Below, in pieces: positions 1-10,700 of a stretch of DNA of 33,899 nucleotides. The stretch comes from Klebsiella pneumoniae (GTDB lineage Bacteria; Myxococcota_A; UBA796; SXON01): NCBI GenBank assembly GCA_945862325.1, contig CAMAXZ010000045.1:1-33899 (forward strand). Direction: 5' to 3'. How positions within the stretch are numbered: the first letter of the stretch is position 1; each line of letters opens with the position of its first letter. The notes beneath the pieces are model-generated. The model was not told the DNA's origin, searched no databases, and saw nothing but the letters and a program-made list of their open reading frames with translations. A program made the translations under genes and the position numbers.

Positions 1-161
1 GCGGCGGCGCGCGCCTTCTCGTCCGGAGGCTTCGGCGCGGAGGAGCTCGTGGCGGCGGCGGTCGCGGCGGGCTTCGTCTCGGCCTTCTTGTCCTTCGCGG
101 CCATCGCCGCGGGGGCGAGCGCGAGCGCGAGCCCGAGCAGGAGCGGGAGGCGGCGGACCAT
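1..161 (-). CDS. Exported protein, N-terminus only (runs off the left edge)
   Basis: Only the first 53 codons are present; the 3' part lies beyond position 1. The start is a clean signal peptide: MVRR, then a Leu/Ala core (LPLLLGLALALAP) and an AAMA cleavage region. A low-complexity Lys/Ala/Pro/Ser stretch follows (KDKKAETKPAATAAAT). The ATG shares one base with the TGA of the upstream beta-barrel gene (TGATG), so the two are very probably co-translated. In this position I would expect another outer-membrane or periplasmic partner of that barrel, perhaps a second barrel after a flexible linker. No domain is visible in the available residues and the product cannot be named. Confidence 0.7.
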   Translation of the reverse strand, partial: MVRRLPLLLGLALALAPAAMAAKDKKAETKPAATAAATSSSAPKPPDEKARAA

Positions 162-832
162 CAGCGCTTGGCCTTCGAGAAGGAGCTGATGCCGACGCTC
201 AGGGCGACGTTCTGCTTGAAGGCGGTGGTCTGGCTCTGCGAGCGGCGCTCGATCATGAGGTTGTCGCGGAGCTCGAAGCGCAGCGCGGTGTTCTTGGCGA
301 CCCACACGCGCGCGCCGATGCCGAGGGGCACCGTCGGCGCGAGCGCCAGTGTACCGCCGGGCAGCACGGAGGACTCGATCGTGAGCCCCGCGCCGGCGAG
401 CAGGTAGACGTCGTGGTGCAGGATCGTGCCCTGACCGAGGTTGACCTTGGCGTACACCGGCGACCACTGGGCGGTGGCGGTGGCGCTGCCGAGGTAGCGG
501 TACGCCTCGACGGCGACGCCGTACGTCTCGCTCTCGAGCAGGAGGTAACGGGCGGTCTTGAAGCCGTAGCCGCCGCCGAGCTGGACCTCGAACCCGAGGG
601 TCTCGCTCGGGTGCAGGGTGCCGGTGACCGCGAGCTGCGGGGCGAACGTGAAGCCGTCGAAGGGCATGACGCCGAGGTGCGCGCCGAACTCGGTGCGGTC
701 GTCCTTGACGTAGAGCATCTTCTGGACGACGCGGATCTCGGAGTCCTTCAGGACGCCGATGTCGGTGGTCGTGACCGGGGGCGGCGCGTCGGCCGCGAAC
801 GCGGCGGTGGAGGCGAGCAGCAGGGCGAGCAT
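161..832 (-). CDS. Outer-membrane beta-barrel domain protein
   Basis: A 223-aa exported protein. The start is set by a short signal peptide (MLALLLASTAAFAADA) and by a GAGG Shine-Dalgarno that overlaps the stop of the upstream gene, 6 nt before the ATG. The mature protein has the layout of the myxobacterial outer-membrane barrel family: an early stretch like IRVVQKMLYVKDDRTE, then GVMPFDGFTFAP, followed by alternating strands with Gly/Tyr/aromatic turns (GGGYGFKTARYLLL). It ends in an amphipathic strand (VALSVGISSFSK). In Myxococcus xanthus, barrels of this kind (GltA/GltB) belong to the gliding complex; that role is only an analogy here. It lies 8 nt after the vWA lipoprotein gene and overlaps the next gene by 1 nt, which suggests a shared envelope complex. 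Confidence 0.8.
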   Translation of the reverse strand: MLALLLASTAAFAADAPPPVTTTDIGVLKDSEIRVVQKMLYVKDDRTEFGAHLGVMPFDGFTFAPQLAVTGTLHPSETLGFEVQLGGGYGFKTARYLLLESETYGVAVEAYRYLGSATATAQWSPVYAKVNLGQGTILHHDVYLLAGAGLTIESSVLPGGTLALAPTVPLGIGARVWVAKNTALRFELRDNLMIERRSQSQTTAFKQNVALSVGISSFSKAKR

Positions 833-840
833 GGGTGGCC

Positions 841-2151
841 TCAGAAGGGGAGCTCGCGCGGCATGCCGGCGAGGGGGCGGTAGTAGATGCGGACGTCCTC
901 GTTGTAGTCGGGGAGCGCCGCGCCGTGGAAGGTGACGGCGTTGTACGCCGCGTCGTAGGACCAGCCGTCCGTCCAGGTCACCGCGTCCGGCGCGGTGTCG
1001 GGGTTGGTGTCGACCGACGGGTCGACCTCGAGGTCGTCCACCCAAACGCGGATCGTGGCGGCGTCGGGCACGCTCTGGAGCGGGAAGACGGACTGAAGCT
1101 GGGAGAGGAGGTCGCCGAGGCGGGACAGGTTCTCGGAGAAGGGGTTCTCGGCGCAGCCGTCGTCGAGGTTGGTGAGGTCGACGTAGGTGCCGCCGGTCGC
1201 GGTGGCGATGTTCTGGTAGCGCTGGACCTGCCACGCGTACGCGCCGTCGAGGCAATCGCCGTTGTCGTCCCGGTACGGCGGGCCGATGATGGCGAAGCGG
1301 GTACGGTTGGGGAACTTCGAGAAGATGTCGATGTAGGGCTCGATCTCGATGTCGCCCGTGCCGTCCTTGCGCGGGCTGTCGTCGCCTTCGTCGGTCATGA
1401 CGACGACGAGGGTGTTCGCCCCCTCGCGCAAGAAGCCCGCGTTGGAGCCTTCGTCGCCGGCCTGGAAGCCGATGGGCGAGGACTCGGGGAACTCGTAGCA
1501 CTCGTCCGGGGGGTCCTCGACGGCGCGGCAGATCGCGAGGAGACCGGCTTCGATGCCCATCTCTGCGCCAGACCCGCAGTGCCCCTTCCACTCGTCCACG
1601 CCGCACACGCAGTCGAGGTACTCGATGCTGACGGACGTCAGCGCGGGCGTGGTGCCGTCGGTGGGGCAGACGAACGCGGGGTCGCTCGGGACGTCGATGG
1701 TGCTCCAGCACGTCGAGTCGCACACGAGCTGCTGGCGGAACGCCGAGCCGGGGTCGGCGTCGTCGCGCGCGATGACGTCGCCGATGAAGAGGCCCGCCTC
1801 GCCCGCGTCGATGCCCGTCGTGGCCCCGCCGTCGTACTGCACCGAGGTGGTGGTGATCGCGAGCTGGTAGTCGATGTAGAGCGAGTCACCACGATTTTCG
1901 CGGATGTAGTTCGTGACGGCGTCGCTCAGCGTCTCCCGAGGCACGTTGGCCCCGTCCGCGCTCGTGAGCTGGTTGATGAACACGTCGAAGTTGGTGGCGA
2001 GGGCGGTCGCCTCTTCCTGCATCGAGCTCGAATTGTCGATGACGAACAGGATGTCCGCGTCGTTCGAGAAGTTCTCCTGCTCGAAGCCCGTGACGCGGAA
2101 CACCTCGTACGGGTTGCAGCCGAGGAGGAGGATCGTGGGGGCGAGGAGCAT
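841..2151 (-). CDS. vWA-domain lipoprotein (candidate surface adhesin)
   Basis: A 436-aa predicted lipoprotein. A short signal peptide ends in the lipobox LLGC, giving lipidated Cys12. The von Willebrand A domain begins at once: DILFVIDNSSSM contains the MIDAS motif DxSxS (D39, S41, S43), which binds a divalent metal. A later strand, NTLVVVMTDEGDD, supplies a second conserved acidic site. Many cysteines lie between the core strands (CDSTC, CVCG, GHCGSG, CRAV, DECYEF), suggesting disulfides in an exported protein. The C-terminal 100 residues look like a separate beta domain. The start is secure: an in-frame TAG lies ten codons upstream and there is no other start codon between. CglB of M. xanthus, a vWA outer-membrane gliding adhesin, has the same general plan, but homology was not tested. 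Confidence 0.82.
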   Translation of the reverse strand: MLLAPTILLLGCNPYEVFRVTGFEQENFSNDADILFVIDNSSSMQEEATALATNFDVFINQLTSADGANVPRETLSDAVTNYIRENRGDSLYIDYQLAITTTSVQYDGGATTGIDAGEAGLFIGDVIARDDADPGSAFRQQLVCDSTCWSTIDVPSDPAFVCPTDGTTPALTSVSIEYLDCVCGVDEWKGHCGSGAEMGIEAGLLAICRAVEDPPDECYEFPESSPIGFQAGDEGSNAGFLREGANTLVVVMTDEGDDSPRKDGTGDIEIEPYIDIFSKFPNRTRFAIIGPPYRDDNGDCLDGAYAWQVQRYQNIATATGGTYVDLTNLDDGCAENPFSENLSRLGDLLSQLQSVFPLQSVPDAATIRVWVDDLEVDPSVDTNPDTAPDAVTWTDGWSYDAAYNAVTFHGAALPDYNEDVRIYYRPLAGMPRELPF

Positions 2152-2181
2152 GATGGGCCCTGAACGAGGTGGGCTTCCATC

Positions 2182-3375
2182 CTACCTGCCCCGCGACGGT
2201 CCCGGCAACTGTGACGCGGAAGCTTCGAGCGCGGCGCGCTCCGTGGGGCTCCGTGCGCGGCGGGCGGCGAGGCGAAGGGCGTCGCCCGCCGGGGCCTTCA
2301 AGGCCACGAGGGCGTCGGCCGCGCTCAGTCGGACGAGGGGGTCCACGTCCTTCAACGCGGCGATCAACGCGGGGACCACGCCGTCGTCGGCCGCTCCGTC
2401 GCCGCGGGGGATCGCCCCGATCAAGCGCGCGGCTTCGGCACGGACGACCGGGGAGGGGTCGTCCAGCAGCACCCGCAGAGGGGCGAGCGGACCGTCGACG
2501 CGGGCGAGGATCCACAACAACTCGACACGGACGCCCTCCTCCGGATCCTTCGCCAGCGGCGCGACCCTGGCGAGGAGGTCCGGGGGCCCGACGAGCGCGA
2601 GCGCGCGGGCCGCGAGCTGGCGGGTGGCCGGGTCGCGATCCACGAGCAACCGCGTGATGTCGTCCACCGCGGCCGGGTCGCCGAGCGTGGCGAGGGCGCC
2701 GAGCAGCTCGTACCGATCCCGACCCTGCGCGGTGGCGAGCCGCTCGCGCAGGGGGTCGACCGCGCGGCGATCTCCGAGGGCGCCGAGGGACTTCACGGCG
2801 GCGTGGCGCAGGCCGTCGTCAGGAGCCTGCGTCGCGCCGAGCAGGGGCGTGAAGGCGCGTCGATCGCCGGTGGCGCCGAGCCGCCGCGCCGCGGCGGCGC
2901 GCGTGTCGGGCGGAAGCTCGGGGTCGGCGAGACGGCGGAGATCGTCGGAGAGGTCGGCGGGAGCGCGGGCCCCGGCGAGCGTGAGCGCGGCCTTCGCGGC
3001 CGCCTCGCGTGCGGCCGGGTCGGGATCCTGCGTGGCCGCGCGCACGAGGGTCTCCGTGGCGGCCGCGTCGCCGTGCGCCGCGAGCCCTCGATACACCGCG
3101 CTTCGAACCGTGGGATCGCCGTCCTCACGGGCCGCGAGCAGGGCGCGCCACGCCGCGTCGGTCCGGACCTGGCCGAGCGCCGTCGCCGCCCACGCGCGCT
3201 CCCGCGCGCGCGGCGCGGCGGCGAGGGACACGATCAACGCCGGAGGGTCGGCGTCCATGCGGGGCAGGGCTTCCAGGGGCGACAGGTCGAGCGCCTGCAC
3301 CTGGGCCTGACACACGGCGTCGCACGGCGGTGTGTCGGCTCCGAGCAGCAGGGCGAGCAGCCAGTGTGTCGTCAC
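2182..3375 (-). CDS. Exported HEAT-repeat protein
   Basis: A 397-aa protein that is nearly all HEAT/PBS-lyase-type helical repeats of about 30 residues, recognisable from recurring phrases such as DPTVRSAVYRGLAAHGD, DPAAREAAAKAALTLAG, DDGLRHAAVKSLGALGD, DPATRQLAARALALVG, SPVVRAEAARLIGAI and DPLVRLSAADALVAL. Such arrays are protein-interaction scaffolds; no catalytic residues are seen. The chosen GTG start gives MTTHWLLALLLGADTPPC, a signal-peptide-like N-terminus, and forms a GTGA overlap with the end of the upstream scaffold gene. A longer reading frame exists but runs through that gene. Codon choice is strongly GC-biased, like the neighbours. Partners are probably the adjacent scaffold and vWA proteins, by context only. 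Confidence 0.82.
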   Translation of the reverse strand: MTTHWLLALLLGADTPPCDAVCQAQVQALDLSPLEALPRMDADPPALIVSLAAAPRARERAWAATALGQVRTDAAWRALLAAREDGDPTVRSAVYRGLAAHGDAAATETLVRAATQDPDPAAREAAAKAALTLAGARAPADLSDDLRRLADPELPPDTRAAAARRLGATGDRRAFTPLLGATQAPDDGLRHAAVKSLGALGDRRAVDPLRERLATAQGRDRYELLGALATLGDPAAVDDITRLLVDRDPATRQLAARALALVGPPDLLARVAPLAKDPEEGVRVELLWILARVDGPLAPLRVLLDDPSPVVRAEAARLIGAIPRGDGAADDGVVPALIAALKDVDPLVRLSAADALVALKAPAGDALRLAARRARSPTERAALEASASQLPGPSRGR

Positions 3376-4946
3376 ATCTGCTTCACGAGGACGTTGATCT
3401 GGTTGAACGTCGTCGTGACCTGGTGTTGGATGCGGAGCCCGCTGCGCTGGTGGAACTTCACCACGTCCGACCAGATCGACGCCACGTCCGCCCGCACGCG
3501 CTCGTAGTCCCCGGCGTGCACGAGGGCCTCGAGCTGCGTCACCGCCGGGGGCGCCTCCGTGTCTACGTAGCAATCGGAGATGCGTCGCACGGCGTCCACC
3601 AGGGCCGTGTGCGACGGGTGCGACGGCCGCGGCGTGGGGGGCTCACCATCCGCGTCGGCGTCGGGCGCCGAGCGCGGCATGCCGGTGCCGGGCATCGACG
3701 CCGAGGCCCAGTCCGCGTCCGGGGGCGGCGCGAGGTTGCTGCCCTTCACGACGATGCTCGGGCGCTTGGGCGGCTCCTCGACGATCGGCTCGGCCTCCAC
3801 CATCGGCACTTCGTCCAGGTCCGCGGCGCGGGCCTCGTCGTCGTCGTGGTGCGCGTTCGACGCCACGACCTCTTCGATCTCCGCGGGGTCGAAGGATGGC
3901 TCCGCCGCCGCGGCGTCCTCTTCCACCAGCGCCTCGGTCGGACCGGCTTCGGCAGGAGCGGCGTCGGCCGGGAGCGCGTCGACGCCGGGCGGGCCCGACG
4001 CGTCGTCGCTGAGCTCGGGCGGCGCGGCGAAGGGCCCCGGATCGGCCAGGGCCCCGACGGGGGCGTCCACCTCGGGCAGCTCGACGCCGGGGGGCGAGAC
4101 GCCGCGTTCGCGCAGGTACGCGACGGGGTCGGCGCCGAACGTCTCGCGGTAGTCCTCCATCGTGAAGCAGCCCTTGAGCGCGTTGGGAGCGAGCTCTTCG
4201 GCCGCCTCGAGCACCGTGACGCGGCCCGACACGCCGGCGTCGAGGCGCACCCGCGGCGCCACCACGACGTCCGCGGCGAGCTTGCCCCCGCCGAAGTGCG
4301 CCGCCTCCGTGGCCTGGACCCCGCGGACCTGCACCGACGCGCCGGTGAGGCTCACGTTCCGGCCGCGGATGAGGCCGACCTGAACCGGGCCGCTGACCGA
4401 CACGTCACCGCCGGCGCGCACGGAGTCGGCCACGAGCGCCGCGTCGACGCGGACGTGGCCACCGACGGACACGTCGCCCACGCGCGCGCTCGACGCGGTC
4501 ATCGAGGCGGCCCGCACGCGGCCGGCGGTGAGGGTGCCGCCCGCGTGGACCGTCCCGGAGATGTCGAGGTTCTGCGTGGACACGTCGCCGTTGGCCGCGA
4601 CCGCGGCGGCGGTGATCCGGGTGACCTGGAGGCTGCCGGCGGCGTGCAGCACGCCGCCCGCCACGACGCGATCCGCCTCGAGACGACCGTGCACGCGCAC
4701 GTCGCCGCCCGCATGGATCTCCGACGCGCGGACATCGCCGTGCACCGTGACGTCGCCCGCCGCGTGCACCGTGCCGCCGCCGAGGGGCGCGTGCACATGG
4801 ACCGAACCGTGGGTGCTACGGACGCGCAAGGGCTGCTCGAACGCCGCATGCAGGACCACGTCGCCCTTGTTCTCGACCTCGACCTCCGCGTCGGCGACGC
4901 GGAAGAGGACGCCGTCAGGGACCACGAACGCTGGGTACTGTGACAT
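3372..4946 (-). CDS. Beta-helical polymer-forming protein (bactofilin/FapA-like) with long acidic linker
   Basis: A 524-aa protein in three parts. Residues about 15-260 form a repetitive beta-helix: short units with alternating Val and Gly/Ala such as VHAAGDVTVHGDV, IHAGGDVRVHGRL, VSVGGHVRVDAAL and VRAGGDVSVSGPV, the pattern of bactofilins and of FapA/DUF342 domains. Residues about 280-430 are Asp/Glu/Pro/Ala-rich and probably disordered. Residues about 440-524 are helical (LVDAVRRISDCYV, DYERVRADVASIWSDVVKF) and may be an interaction or coiled-coil domain. There is no signal peptide, so the protein is probably cytoplasmic. The start has GGAG 5 nt upstream. It lies 39 nt after clpA and overlaps the HEAT gene by 4 nt. 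The repeat pattern fits bactofilin or FapA about equally well. Confidence 0.75.
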   Translation of the reverse strand: MSQYPAFVVPDGVLFRVADAEVEVENKGDVVLHAAFEQPLRVRSTHGSVHVHAPLGGGTVHAAGDVTVHGDVRASEIHAGGDVRVHGRLEADRVVAGGVLHAAGSLQVTRITAAAVAANGDVSTQNLDISGTVHAGGTLTAGRVRAASMTASSARVGDVSVGGHVRVDAALVADSVRAGGDVSVSGPVQVGLIRGRNVSLTGASVQVRGVQATEAAHFGGGKLAADVVVAPRVRLDAGVSGRVTVLEAAEELAPNALKGCFTMEDYRETFGADPVAYLRERGVSPPGVELPEVDAPVGALADPGPFAAPPELSDDASGPPGVDALPADAAPAEAGPTEALVEEDAAAAEPSFDPAEIEEVVASNAHHDDDEARAADLDEVPMVEAEPIVEEPPKRPSIVVKGSNLAPPPDADWASASMPGTGMPRSAPDADADGEPPTPRPSHPSHTALVDAVRRISDCYVDTEAPPAVTQLEALVHAGDYERVRADVASIWSDVVKFHQRSGLRIQHQVTTTFNQINVLVKQM

Positions 4947-4985
4947 GATCGCTCCGGACGGCGAGCCTATCGTGCGCGAGGGCGC

Positions 4986-7253
<2,268 letters not shown>

Positions 7254-7275
7254 CGGGTCGTCTCCTGGGGGGCGG

Positions 7276-7626
7276 TCACTCCGGCTCGGTCGTGACCAGG
7301 AGGGGGAACCCGCGCTCGCGCGCGCGGTCCATCGCCTGGTTTGCCTTCGTCTCCGCGATTTCTTTCGTATACACGCCAGCCACGCCCTTTCCTCCCCGGT
7401 GCACGGTGAGCATGATGCGCGTGGCTTCCATCCGGGACCGTCTGAAGACGGAGATGAGGATCTCCACCACGAATTCCTGGGTGGTGTAGTCGTCGTTGTG
7501 CAGCAGGCACTTGTACAGGCGCGGCTTCTCGACGCGGGTCTTCACGTCGAGCCCCGGCGTGCCGCGCACGTCCGGGTCGTCGTCCTTGCGGTCGGGACCG
7601 GCGAAGGGGGGGCGCTTCAGCAGCAT
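7276..7626 (-). CDS. clpS: ClpS adaptor for the ClpAP protease
   Basis: A 116-aa adaptor that delivers N-degron substrates to ClpA. The ClpS core is clear: LYKCLLHNDDYTTQEFVVEIL (residues 37-57, containing the NDD substrate-binding element), RIMLTVHRGGKGVAGVY (70-86) and the closing helix ETKANQAMDRA (92-102). The N-terminal tail of about 34 residues is charged and probably flexible, as usual in the family. I place the start at the ATG of MLLKRPPF. The frame stays open further upstream, but those codons run through the tRNA-Gly gene and cannot be real protein. clpA follows 22 nt downstream. Confidence 0.95.
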   Translation of the reverse strand: MLLKRPPFAGPDRKDDDPDVRGTPGLDVKTRVEKPRLYKCLLHNDDYTTQEFVVEILISVFRRSRMEATRIMLTVHRGGKGVAGVYTKEIAETKANQAMDRARERGFPLLVTTEPE

Positions 7627-7679
7627 CTGCGTCGGTTTCGCTGCCTGCGCCCGGGGCGCGGCTGGCGACGGTGGGGGAG

Positions 7680-7755
7680 TGGAGCGGGTGATGGGAATCG
7701 AACCCACGACACCGAGCTTGGGAAGCTCGTGCTCTACCAACTGAGCTACACCCGC
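7680..7755 (-). tRNA. tRNA-Gly (anticodon CCC)
   Basis: A complete cloverleaf on the minus strand. The acceptor stem GCGGGTG pairs perfectly with CACCCGC. The D arm is GCTC/GAGC around AGTTGGTA. The anticodon stem CGAGC/GCTCG holds the loop TTCCCAA, giving anticodon CCC, which reads GGG. The T arm is GTGGG/CCCAT with loop TTCGATT. Discriminator T is followed by an encoded CCA (7680-7682). The sequence closely follows the bacterial glycine CCC isoacceptor. The gene lies 53 nt upstream of clpS and reads in the same direction, so it may share its transcript; a candidate promoter lies just upstream. Confidence 0.96.
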
Positions 7756-7766
7756 AGGTGCCGAAC

Positions 7767-7795
7767 GTCATATGGCGAGTGTTCAGACCGTGCAA
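7767..7795 (-). promoter_or_regulatory. Candidate promoter for tRNA-Gly
   Basis: On the minus strand, TTGCAC (7790-7795) and TATGAC (7767-7772) are separated by exactly 17 nt. The tRNA begins 11 nt after the -10 box, a normal distance. Matches to the sigma-70 consensus are 3/6 and 4/6, so this is a modest prediction supported mainly by spacing and position. It overlaps the first possible start codon of tamB on the other strand. Confidence 0.4.
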
Positions 7796-10700
7796 GCACG
7801 CGCCATGCCGCCGCCCCGCCGCCGCCGCCGCACCTGGATCCCGATCCTCCTGGCGACACTCGCGTTTGTGGCGTGGTTTCTGCAGAGCTCGGTGCTGACG
7901 CGCGTCGTCGCACGCGCGGTCGAGGCGGCCGCCGGCACCGCGCTCGGCGAGGACGTGACCATCGGGCGCCTCGAGGTGACGTACCTCCCGCCACAAGCGG
8001 CCGCGCACGGGATCGTCGTGAGTCACCGCGCCACGCAAGAGCCCGTGATCGCGGCGAAGGAGCTCCGTCTCGTCCCAGGGTGGAGCGGTTGGCGGCCCGT
8101 GCTCCGACGCCTCGTGATCGTCGCCCCCGAGGTCGACCTTCACCTCGACGCCGACGGCCTTCGCGAGTTCCGCGAGGCGCCTCCGGTGACCGGTCGTACG
8201 ATGGACGCGTTTCCGTGGGAGGAGCTCACGATCGAGGGGGGCCGGTTCCACTTCGCGTCCGCCGACGGCTTCGAGCTCGACGTCCGCGGGATCGGCGCCA
8301 CCCCCGGGGTGTCGGCCGGCACCAACGACATCACCCTCGACGAGGTGATGGTGCGCGTCGGTCCGTACGAGCAGCGCGCGCGCGGCGTGACGCTGCCCCA
8401 GGTCGGGCTGACTCCGGCTCGTGTCGTTGTGCCATGGTTGGACCTCGATTTTGACGGGGCGTCGCTCGACGGGTCGTTCGCGGCCGACCGCGCCGGGCCC
8501 CTCCGGGGGGACCTCTCCGCCCACGTGCCCCTCGCGCGGCTCACGCGCACGCCGGCGCGCGCCTCGTACGTCGACGGCCTGCTCGACGCCGACGTGGAGG
8601 TGCGGGGCACGGTCGACGCGCCGGAGGTGAGCGGCTCGGTGTCGTGGCTGGACGTCGTCGTGTGGGACCCGCCGCATCGGACGGTGCTCGGCGACGCCGA
8701 CGCCGTGTGGGCGCTCCGTCGGATCGACGACGCGGCCGCGAGCGGCGTCGCAGCGGCGGCGGGCGCGGACGAGCCGGCCGCGACCCGGGGCCCCTCGCGG
8801 ACGGGGCTGCGCCTCGACGTCGATCGCCTGCGATGGCGTTGGGCCGAGGGCCTGATCGAGGCCACGGCCTCGCTCGACCTCGACGCGGGGGTGGTGCGGG
8901 CGGACGTGCTCGCGCAGGACGTACGCCTGCCGCGGATCCTCCAGAACGTCGGCACCGCCCCGACCCCGTGGGTCGACCTCGTCGGCGACGTCGAGGCGCA
9001 CGTGTCGGGCACGGTGTCGCCCATCGACGTGCGGGGCCCGTTCGAGGTCGCCGTCGGAGACCTCCGGGTGAACGACGGCCCCATCGATCGTCCTGGAACG
9101 TCCACCATGCTCCACGTGGACGCCGGGACCGTGGTCGGCAACCTCCACTTCGACGCCGAGCGGCTCGAGCTCGACGCGCGCCGGCTCGTGGCGCTGAGCC
9201 GCGGCGGGCATCGCAGCGAAGGGAGGGCGGTCGCGCGGATCCCCTTCGCGGTCGACGGCACGCTCGATATCGACGTCGACATGTCACGCCTCGATCTTGC
9301 GCAGTTGGCGCCGCTCGGGGGCGCTGGCCTCGGCGGTGTCGCTACGGTCGAGGGTTGGATCGGCGGGCGCGTGAACGCCCCGCTGAGCTGCTACGGGGAC
9401 GTCTCCGGGGTGGACGTGGTCGCGCTCGACCTCCCCGTGGCCGACACCTTGCGGGCGAAGCTCGCGTCGCCCGACATGCTGCGGCTCCAGTTCGAAGACA
9501 TCGTCGCGCGGCGGGGCGACACGCCCTACACCGGACGGTTGGAGCTCGGTTTCTTCAAGGAGATGTTCGTCGACGCGGCGATCGACGTGGCCGACGGGCG
9601 CGTGCGCGACCTGCTGGGTGTCGTGCTCGAACTGCCCGGCTTGGACGCCAAGGTGCGCGCGAGCGCCCGGCTCACGGGGCCCGTGTATCACATGGACGGC
9701 GACGTCCGCGCCGAGCTGCGCGACATCGACATGTTCGGCGAGCCGTTCGACGGGGGGTACGCGAACGGCTGGTTCGACGACGGGATCTTCACGCTCGACG
9801 CGCTTCGGCTCACGCGGGCGGCGCCGCCCGTCGACGGCGCGGCTCGTCCGGCGGCGCTGTTCGCCGCCCGCGGCTCCGTCGGGAGGAAGTGGGCCTTGAA
9901 CCTCGAGGCTCTCGTGGATGGCGCGCGCGTCGAGAACCTCGCGCACGTCCAGGCGCTCCGGCTCCCGCTCCAGGGGGCCCTCACCGCCGACTGGCAATTC
10001 GGCGGCACCCTGTTCGAGCCCGTCCCGCGCGGGCGCGTCGCCGTGCGCGACGCGGCCTGGGGCCACGAGCGCCTGCCGGAGCTGCGCGTCGACGCCACCA
10101 CTTCCGCCGGCGTGCTCCGCTGGGCCGGCGGGCTGCGCGACGGCTCCCTGGAGACCCACGGTTCGCTCGACCTCTGGCGCGACCGGTCGTGGGAGGTCGC
10201 GGGCGCGCTCGCCGCGTTCCCGCTGCACCTGTTCTGGCCGGAGGGCGCCGACGGACAGCCGGTCGAGGCGCGCGCGACGGGCGAGGCGATCCTCGGCGGC
10301 GCCCTCGGCGGCCCGCAAGGGGGGCCCCGCGCCGCCACGGCGGACATCCGCGTGGCGGACGCGCGGGTGTCGTGGTCCGGCCACAACCTGCTCGCGCCCG
10401 AGCCCTGGACGTTGAAGCTCAGGGGCAGCGACCTGCACATTCCCACCGCCCGGCTCATGGGCGACGACGGCACGGTGCTGTCGTTCGGCGGCTCCGCGGA
10501 CGGGCGCGGAGGGATGCGCTTCGAGGGAGGAGGGAGCTTCAACCTCGACTGGCTGCGGGCGTTCACGCCGGGGCTGACCGAGGCGCGCGGCGAGGGCAGC
10601 GTGGAGGTCGTCGTCGCGCGGGGCGCGACCGGCGCGGTCGAACCCCGGATCGTGGCGTGGACCCGCAGCGCCACGGTCACCTCGGACTACTTCCCGGCGC

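Noticed and set aside
7627..7740. N-terminal extension of the clpS frame
   Set aside because: The extra codons overlap tRNA-Gly completely, and the ClpS family does not need them.
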